Shown here piece after piece: positions 51,973 through 64,000 of a stretch of 64,000 nucleotides of DNA. Below the pieces are notes generated by a model. That model saw only the letters and a program-made list of their open reading frames with translations, had not been told where the DNA came from and ran no database searches. The stretch is from Lates calcarifer (taxonomy: Eukaryota > Chordata > Actinopteri > Centropomidae). How positions within the stretch are numbered: the first letter of the stretch is position 1; each line of letters begins with the position of its first letter. The stretch lies in the NCBI RefSeq assembly GCF_001640805.2, contig NC_066855.1, positions 535,071-599,070 on the forward strand, given 5' to 3'. Made by a program: the position numbers and the translations under genes.

Positions 51973-54900
51973 GAATGAGAAAGATAAGACTCAGTTTACA
52001 CTAAAAAAACTAATAAAACAGTGACATGTTAGTGATAGAGAAGACACAGAACAAAACAGGTGTATTATTCAAAGACTTTCAGTTAATGTTACATTACACA
52101 TAAAAAGCACTGACTTATATGAACACAAGTAAGATGTGTTTACAGGGCTATCATCACAAAGCAGACCAAACTGAGAATTTCAAAGTTCCTTGAAGCATTC
52201 ACTTCTTCTAAGTAACTACAGAGCAAACTAAGCAGAAATGGTCATTTTGTTCAAATTCTACCAAATCTGGACGTGAGTTTGTCAAAGGTCAGTCCATGTC
52301 CATGTCCAGCATCATGGCATCATGGTTGGTTTATCTTCAGGGTAGTTATCTGTGTTAGTATATACAGTAGTAGCCACATATCAGTTTAAAGTTAAGGTTT
52401 GCTTCAGTGTGGTGGCTGCTCCCTCAACCTCCGCTCTCCTGCTCCCTCTGCGGCTTTTCCTGAAATCTTCTAAATGTTCAACTTAAGAACTCATGACTCA
52501 AAAACAATTAGCAATCCAATTATCCTGCAGAGCTAAACAGTGCACTCCTTGGCTTTATGTCAGAGCCGAGCATCAGTGCTATGGTGGTGGCAGTACTCCC
52601 CTGTCTCTTTGTTGTGTATGAGAGGTTTCCATCTTGAATGAGAGGCTCAGAGATCAGAGAGGCAGCCAACATCCTCAGCTCTGTGCGCACCAAGGCTGAA
52701 AAGTTCAGCTGCTAACTACTAATTAGCTCCCCAATGTCAATGGGACCATCATTTAGTCTCGAACAGACAGAGGAGACGCTGACCTAGGTCAACCCTCCTT
52801 GATTCCCCCATCCAACCTGCGGGAGAGTGTGGGAGGAGATGGGCTTTGGAAGTGGAGCACTTCAGGTGCAGTTGTCGTATGATGGCTTGAGGAAATGGCC
52901 TTGAAACAGCAGTCTGCAGCTCTGCACTGACGTTAGGTACAGCTGCCAAAGACAAAAAGTCTTTTGTAAGGATACTGCATATTACATACGTTGTTATATT
53001 AAAGGTGCTGTACGTCCTATAAGAGATATGAGAAGTCAAGAAATCAGCCTCTGATTTTTTTGAAATGTGATGATACATTCAGCTGTTTAAATCAATATCC
53101 TCTCACATTTCAGTCAATGTCAGATGGATTCAAACTCAGCATCTGTCTGGGAACAACCTGTAGTATCCATACTAAATTATCAGAAAGGACTCTTGTGTTT
53201 AATGTTGATCTAAATTATCATGAAGCAGAAATGTTTCACTAGGATTGATGGCAGTAAAACGTACTCTGAAATATCTCTAAACCACTGCTGCCATCAGTTT
53301 ACTAAAATCTCAAATCACTTTTTGGCAGTGTACACAACAGAATTATAAGCACATTGGTTCACTGTCTGTCAACAAAAAGGCACCTTGGGAGTCATCCCCA
53401 ACTCTTTACTCATGTTTATGTATACAGCTTGTTTTACTTTTTATCAAAGACATATTTATTCTCTAATACAGTATTTTATACTGATATTTCACCAGCAACA
53501 GTTTTAGGTCCATCCAAGCCTCAGAGGAGCTTCAGCTGCGAGTCATCAGACATCAGTGCAGATAATACATGAGACATTTACTTTCAGAACCAGAGGTGCC
53601 CACAATACAGCAGCTTTCACCACTGGTGTTTGTCAGCGGTCGTTAGTTAAGAACAGAGGATCTTAATACAGCACTTCATACCTCTCTCTGTTACAGCTGC
53701 ACTGCAGAAGCTTTTTCATCAGTATAATCAGGACCAGAACAGATACAGTCAGGACCCAGCAATGTGATGCACCTTTGTTCTGTTTCTCCAAACCTTTGTG
53801 AAAGGATTCCATCAAAAAGGGCCTAACCATTTTACAGTACGCTGCTGATCTACTGGGTCAAGCCGCAGATAAACACTCTAGCACGACACGCTGTAACACT
53901 CACTGCAGCCAGTGAAATTCAGAGGTAAAGTCCAGGAAAGACAATTTTGTTAATGCCTACATGTAAAAAAAAGATAATCACCCTCACACATGTGCACATA
54001 CCTGCCACACACCCACTCACACTCCCACCCAGCTGCACTCCAGCAGTTCTGTGTGTCCCAGTGTCTTGAGAATGTCACAGCAGGTCAGTCTCTTCAGTAG
54101 TAGCACAGACAGGTGGCAATTAGCCACATCTTTCTCAGAGCAGAAGCTCGTTTTCTCACTTTTCGGTGACTCATGCTCAGGCCTCTTCAAATTTCCGATC
54201 TCATCGCTGTGACTCAGAGTACCAGGAAGAGCCCCCATTCCAGGCCTGGAGTCGATGAGGCAGCACAGAGGACAGCAGTGGGTGACTGCAGCTACATGGG
54301 GACCTCAGACAGACACCAGGGCTGGCTTTCACAGTGAACACAAGGACATTTCTCTCACTGATCTCCTTTTATTGTTGATTGACGTGAGAGTAAGAAACAT
54401 GTGGGTCTTCACGATGTGTCTTATCGTGCCTCTGATCGACATTCAGCCACATGGTGCAAAGTCTGTGAATCTCTCACACCTGATGTGAGGACGTTCCTGG
54501 AAGAGACGGGATGACTGATCCCCTCAGGTGCTTTTCCAGGAAAACGATAAGAGAGACAGAAAGTGTGAAAACTAGTGAGCAGCATGAGCGTCTGGTAAAG
54601 GCAAAGTCATTTCAGTTGCAGTGAGGGGAGGGGGGAGGACGAGCACATCTCTTTTTAATCACTTCGCCCAAAGACATCTCGACGGTTAGAGCACGAGCGA
54701 GGGGATAGATGGAGTGAAGAGGAGGGCAGAGAGGAGTCAGAGGAGGGCACAGGGGTGAACGTGAAGCGTCAGGTGCTTCCTTTAACCATTAGAAAGAGTT
54801 GGGAACTGCTCCACACTTCTTGGACTTCACTGAACAGGAGTTAGTGGAGCAGAGTAAGAGTGGAGTTGTGGCTCTGCAGCTTTTGGGGCCAGTTAATGTG

Positions 54901-55449
54901 GCGCAGTTACAGGTCAGGTTTTAGTAGGAGCTGTCTACTGTATTTCATCCCTGTAGTTACTCATCTAACTTTCTGGGATATGACTTTATTATTGTTCACT
55001 TCTTGTATTTCTGTTGCTCTGATGTTGCTGGGTAGAGGCAACAGAAGGGAGAATGGAAGGTAACATTCAGCAGGGTCGATGATCCTGTCACATTCATCTC
55101 TGATATTATGAAACTGGTTTTGATCCACTATAAAGGAATGTTAGGACAAAAATACAATGTATTTGCTATTTAAAAAGATGGATTATGTAACGTCATGGCA
55201 GCAGTGTGTCTGTGAGCTGTTTTTAATGGTTTCTTGAAAACAGTGGGAGCCTTTGTTTTCCAGAAGGCAAAGCAGCAGCAGAACAGAGTGTAGGAGCTTC
55301 TGACTGTGCAAAATACATCAGTGGGTTTCGACATTTCATGAGCATTAAAGGTGATAGATTTACTAAAAATATATATAAATAAAATAGAATGCACTGGCAT
55401 TATCCTTTAGAGTGCTGGACTGAGTAGATTAGATTTAGTTCAATTCTAG

Positions 55450-60386
<4,937 letters not shown>

Positions 60387-60409
60387 TGAATGAGTGGTTG
60401 CTAAAGTAG
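60387..60409 (+). CDS. ca10: ca10 terminal coding exon (VNEWLLK, stop)
   Basis: The last coding segment is 23 bases: two bases completing the split Val codon, then NEWLLK and TAG. The acceptor is CTCTCTTCCAG. The VNEWLLK terminus is identical to mammalian CA10 and distinguishes it from CA11. Together the six exons give 235 residues, exactly the count from residue 94 to 328 of a 328-residue CA10, so no exon is missing downstream of 40051. The segment is too short to be seen as an open reading frame on its own; it was located by phase and by the conserved tail. Confidence 0.95.
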
Positions 60410-60466
60410 CCTCCCTTGGATGAGCATGGAGACGAGTGTCAGAGAATGGAGAGCGGGACGAGGCGA

Positions 60467-60500
60467 GGGGGAGGAGGGGTGGAGGAGGGAGAGGGAAGGG
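60467..60500 (+). promoter_or_regulatory. Potential G-quadruplex in ca10 3' UTR
   Basis: The stretch contains five runs of three or more G (GGGG, GGGG, GGG, GGG, GGG) separated by loops of 5, 7, 3 and 2 bases on the sense strand. This fits the usual G3+N1-7 folding rule. It starts 58 bases after the stop codon, so it would be in the mRNA. Folding and function are inference. Confidence 0.5.
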
Positions 60501-60839
60501 TGTGAACCCGGGTTTAAGGCTGCATCTCATCTAAGATTATTTCATGGCATTGTATAAAGACGAGCAACACCGGACATTATCCGAATGAAGGAACTTTGCG
60601 CTGCGAGCAAAGAGACTCTTCTTTTCATACACACAGAACAGTTTGAACCCTCGATCTAACACATGCTAACAAGTCCTTTCCCCCACTGTACGACTATATC
60701 TATACGGACGTTTTGATACCAATACTTTTTTGGGAGAAAACAAAAAAAAAAGACACTTGGAAATAATGAAAAAACAACGCGGAAGCATTTATTTGATAAC
60801 CTCCCAACCACCAGGACACCGTTGGGACTTTAAAGCCTT

Positions 60840-60847
60840 TGTACATA
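60840..60847 (+). promoter_or_regulatory. Pumilio-type response element (TGTACATA), first copy
   Basis: An exact match to the UGUANAUA consensus bound by PUF-family proteins, in the sense strand of the 3' UTR. A single 8-mer can occur by chance. A second exact copy 256 bases downstream makes regulation more plausible. Confidence 0.45.
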
Positions 60848-61095
60848 AAGATGTTGCTATCAGTGGGAAAACCCGAGGACTAAGTCACTGCCCCCACCCT
60901 GCCGGTCAAGACTAAGTGGTCAACAAGACTCATGGACGTTTCATTACAGTCACTAACAGGCATGCAATCAGCAAAACCAACAGAGAGGGAACACAGCCTT
61001 ACCTTGTCATTTTTCAAAACTAGGGTCATGTCATGGGAGACGAGTATCTACAGGCTTTCCTACGGCCTCGGAGCAACCAGTGTCTTGGCCTCATT

Positions 61096-61103
61096 TGTAC
61101 ATA
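61096..61103 (+). promoter_or_regulatory. Pumilio-type response element (TGTACATA), second copy
   Basis: An exact UGUANAUA match embedded in an AT-rich stretch (61090-61150) of the 3' UTR. The surrounding AT-rich block has the look of a conserved UTR element, but conservation was not tested. Confidence 0.45.
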
Positions 61104-61331
61104 TTATAATTATCAGTACTGCAGAAAAATTAATATGTAAAGAAAAGTAATGAATTAACATTCAAAAGATATATTAAGAGGATTTAAAAAAAAACAGACA
61201 AAAAGTTGAGAATTTAAAAAGCTTGGCGCACTTTGAATTGTGGAGCAGTTCTCAGTCTGAGCTGATGCCTTTTCTTTCTGTTTTATTGTTTACAATGGTC
61301 ATACACTGTGTTTGAGTAATGTTATCAGCCC

Positions 61332-61337
61332 AATAAA
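61332..61337 (+). terminator. Polyadenylation signal AATAAA for ca10
   Basis: The first canonical AATAAA after the stop codon in the sense strand, followed by TGTGTCTGG about 5 bases later, a GU-rich downstream feature. A variant ATTAAA occurs at 61423-61428 and could be a secondary site. Confidence 0.6.
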
Positions 61338-61360
61338 TGTGTCTGGAAAGTTCACTTTGG

Positions 61361-64000
61361 AAAATGCTTCACTATATGAGGATCTGACTTATTGTACCTG
61401 TACCTGTTTTGTACCGTTCCATATTAAATGTGTTGATATGTCAATATTACTCCTCAGAGGCATGCTCAATAACATCAGCACCACAGAGAGCGCACTGATC
61501 AGAGATCTAACCTGTCTTTGTATTGTTTCCCTGATACAGCTGAAGCTTATCAGCCATGCACAGAGGAAGCTCTGTCATCGTCTTTCAAATCCCGTCTGCC
61601 GTCATCAGGGGACAAAGGAGGGGAGGAACCTCGTCTCCTGCGCTCTTAGAGATACAGTCCTCTGTTGTTCTTTCTACAGGAAGCTGAAGAAAAACTCCAT
61701 CAGGGCCCTGACTGGGTGGTTATCTGAGGCTGGGGCGAGAGGAGGAGAAACAAAATATTAGACTGTGTAGAAATCAGTTCATTGAAGCCACATTTACATC
61801 AGCAGAGAAGCTGACATTACAGCTTACATTTTGAACAACCTTCCTCTGTATATTCGTTGGTCAGGTGGCTGAGGCCTGTTCATCATGTGGGATGTGAAAA
61901 CATCAGATCTCCACACAGTGAGAGAACAGAGAGTAAAAGTTGGAGTTTTCTTGTAGTTCAGTTATAAATCCTACCACACTGTGTCTCTCCTGTCAGTCAG
62001 ACAGGTGAGAGTGGCAGCGCTCTGCCTCTCGCTGTCCAGCATCACGCTGCCCTCCGTTTCCATCACTCGTCTCCACTTCCATCATTTTGATTCAGTTTGT
62101 AATGTTCTCCAGCCCGCCACGCTGCGTTCTGTGAGGCAGCTGAATTTATCTTTTTAACTCAAAGTGAGTTAACTCATAAAATACAAGTCAAGTTGGGGTC
62201 TTCTCAACTGGTGCAACGACTCATTGACTTTTATGGGGACACAGCACCTGCCTCACCTGTAACGGTCACAGAACCTCCTGCTTGTTAACAGGTAGCGCAG
62301 CCACACAGACGCCAGGGAGGCGAGACTCTGAGGCTCAGCTCCAGCTTCACTGCAGCAGTGTGTCATTTAGAAAGTCAGTGCACAGCTTGAAATTAAAATG
62401 AAGTGTTGATAGTTGTGTTGACATCGTAGCAGCAACGTTACACCTTCACCACACTGTAGTTTGATAGAAAGGATCTTCCGGACTTTTAGCTTCAGCTACG
62501 CGTACAGAGGCGTCGTGTCTGTACACCCTGAACAAATGTCTGCATGTTGTGTTTACACAGATATAAATGACATTCTCTCTTCACCATCATGAAGTTCCCA
62601 AAATGACTGAGCTGTTTTATGGTTGGTGACAAGCTACACCAGGCGAACACCAAAACTATTGCAAGCTGTAAAACTTTAATGGTGCAGCATTGGAGAGAAG
62701 CTAAGTGACGTCTTTTATTATATTTTGCATGCATAGGTCCTGACTTTATGTCTACAATATTCCTAGCAGATATATTAGTTTTATTTCAAATAGCTTGGAG
62801 GCTGCAAACCTGCAATGAAAGCCTTTAGCACGCCGTAAGGGCCCACTAAATCTCCTTAAAAACCTTCACTGCTCTGTTTTTCATAGAAGAAGTTTAGTGT
62901 TCCAGGGTGGTGTACAGTAAACGCCTTTCAGAGACAGTTAGAGGAAAAGGAGAGTCACTGGATTCTTGATGGTTTTTGTCTTTTTTGTTTTGTTCTTTGG
63001 GTTGTAAATAGTCAAATATGAAGACACTCACCACAGGAGGAAATTATCATCCAAAGAGATAAAACCAGATTTAATTTAAACCTAACACACGAACACAGAG
63101 TCCCATCCAGATCATGACAGCGTTTGAAGCGTGGCCTTGTGTTAAGTGAAGCACCCAGGCCTGTGTTGTCTGTTTCCGTCAACATGGTCCCGCTGCATCG
63201 ATCCCTCTCTCCCAGCCCTCCTTCATTATCTCCCGATCAATTCAGGATGCCTCTCTGTGTAGCTCTGATGTGGAGAGAAATACTGCCTCAAAGCATGTGG
63301 GAGTGCATGTGCACATGTGCATTCTCTGTTTGCTATCTGATCTCTGCCCCCCCCACCCCCCTTTTTTACAGATCTGTAATGAAAAGATAGCAGAGGAGGG
63401 GGAGGGGGGCTGAGGAGAGAGTTCTCAGAGGCCTCTGATGCCCAAGGTTATGGAGGCCATTATTCTACCTGATGTAGGAGATGCAGGATTGAGCCAAAGC
63501 TGGAGGACGGATAATAAATACGCCAAATGATTCAGTGCTCCCTCCCTCCCCCCAACCTCCTACTGCAACCCACCCAGCTCCCTCCACCACCTCCCAACAA
63601 ATAATCAGTTCTACACCCGTGACTACGCAGTAGATCTCGCTGGACTCCGCTGCTCTCTGGCCCTGCCAAAAGGAATGAATGTTACGAGGTGTGTATAAAT
63701 TGCTGCACTCAGATGTTCGAGGGGACATTTAATGACATTACATTAATAAGAGCGTAATAAGGCGACGGCACGCAGGGAGCCGGAGTGGAGTGGAACAGCT
63801 GCTGAGCCAAATCGAAAATGTGCAAATTTCCTTATGTGTGTTGACTCTTGAGACACACCTGTCCAGATGTGTTTGCAGCAGTGGGCCTTTCAATCAGCCC
63901 TGCTGTGGCACAGTCAAACTTTTCTCTGTGATTCAATTAGAGGAGTCAGTTCCTCTGGAAACAAGGGTGTTTGATATCAATTACACCCAGTTATTTTTTA
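61361..64000. other. Downstream intergenic DNA, no gene recognised
   Basis: Beyond the inferred ca10 3' end I see no protein-coding signal. The longest open frame, 61312-61761 on the plus strand, has no recognisable domain and starts inside the UTR. The last 270 bases resemble a conserved non-coding block and are listed separately. Confidence 0.6.
63735..63960. promoter_or_regulatory. Candidate conserved non-coding element downstream of ca10
   Basis: GAGCGTAATAAGGCGACGGC, TGTGCAAATTTCCTTATGTG, TTTCAATCAGCCCTGC and GTGATTCAATTAGAGG lie in a non-repetitive block that retains CpGs. The evidence is composition only. Confidence 0.25.

Larger units (their letters stand above)
60410..61360 (+). other. 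ca10: ca10 3' untranslated region (end inferred)
   Basis: Sequence after the TAG runs about 0.9 kb to the first good AATAAA. The first 100 bases are purine- and G-rich. From about 60720 on it becomes A/T-rich, with A-runs near 60740 and 61180. It carries two TGTACATA elements of the Pumilio-recognition type. Open frames inside it (for example 60730-60915 and 60932-61150) show no recognisable protein and are treated as non-coding. The 3' end is inferred from the poly(A) signal, and use of further downstream signals is possible. Confidence 0.7.

Noticed and set aside
61312..61761. 149-codon open frame after the ca10 poly(A) signal
   Set aside because: It begins inside the 3' UTR, shows no recognisable motif and has no promoter or splice context.

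Overview
This window is vertebrate nuclear DNA, almost certainly from a teleost and probably a spiny-rayed (acanthomorph/percomorph) fish. The reasons are split genes with GT/AG introns, dense (GT)n/(CA)n microsatellites, decayed Tc1-like transposons, a tRNA-headed SINE, a LINE 3' end, and dispersed repeats of types I recognise from percomorph genomes. No bacterial-style gene, CRISPR array or phage module is present. Open frames of 60-150 codons are scattered through the window, but none outside the one gene below looks coding.

The only gene I can support is ca10 (carbonic anhydrase-related protein 10; the teleost paralogue, ca10a or ca10b, is undetermined), on the + strand. Six coding exons lie at 40051-40236, 50484-50579, 55546-55618, 57993-58147, 58435-58609 and 60387-60409. 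Splice phases match throughout and they encode 235 residues ending at a TAG. This equals residues 94-328 of a 328-residue CA10, so the carboxy-terminal 72% is here. The signal peptide and amino-terminal exons are not found and should lie upstream of base 1. The protein lacks two of the three zinc-ligand histidines, as expected for this secreted, catalytically inactive neurexin ligand.

Layout: 1-40050 is presumed intron, with microsatellites, repeat remnants (LINE and Tc1 near 17.1-17.9 kb, percomorph repeats near 20 and 31.8 kb) and several AT/homeobox-motif-rich blocks that resemble conserved non-coding elements. 40051-60409 holds the exons and introns, with a SINE near 42.7 kb, a tiny truncated retroposon with a perfect 17-bp target duplication near 48.65 kb, and two Tc1-like remnants on either side of the second exon. 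60410 to about 61360 is the 3' UTR, with a potential G-quadruplex, two Pumilio-type motifs and a poly(A) signal. 61360-64000 is downstream DNA with no recognised gene.

I found no undescribed gene system. The observations most worth a check are the possible enhancer blocks, the 3' UTR signals, the paralogue-diagnostic third exon, and the target-site-duplicated micro-insertion.
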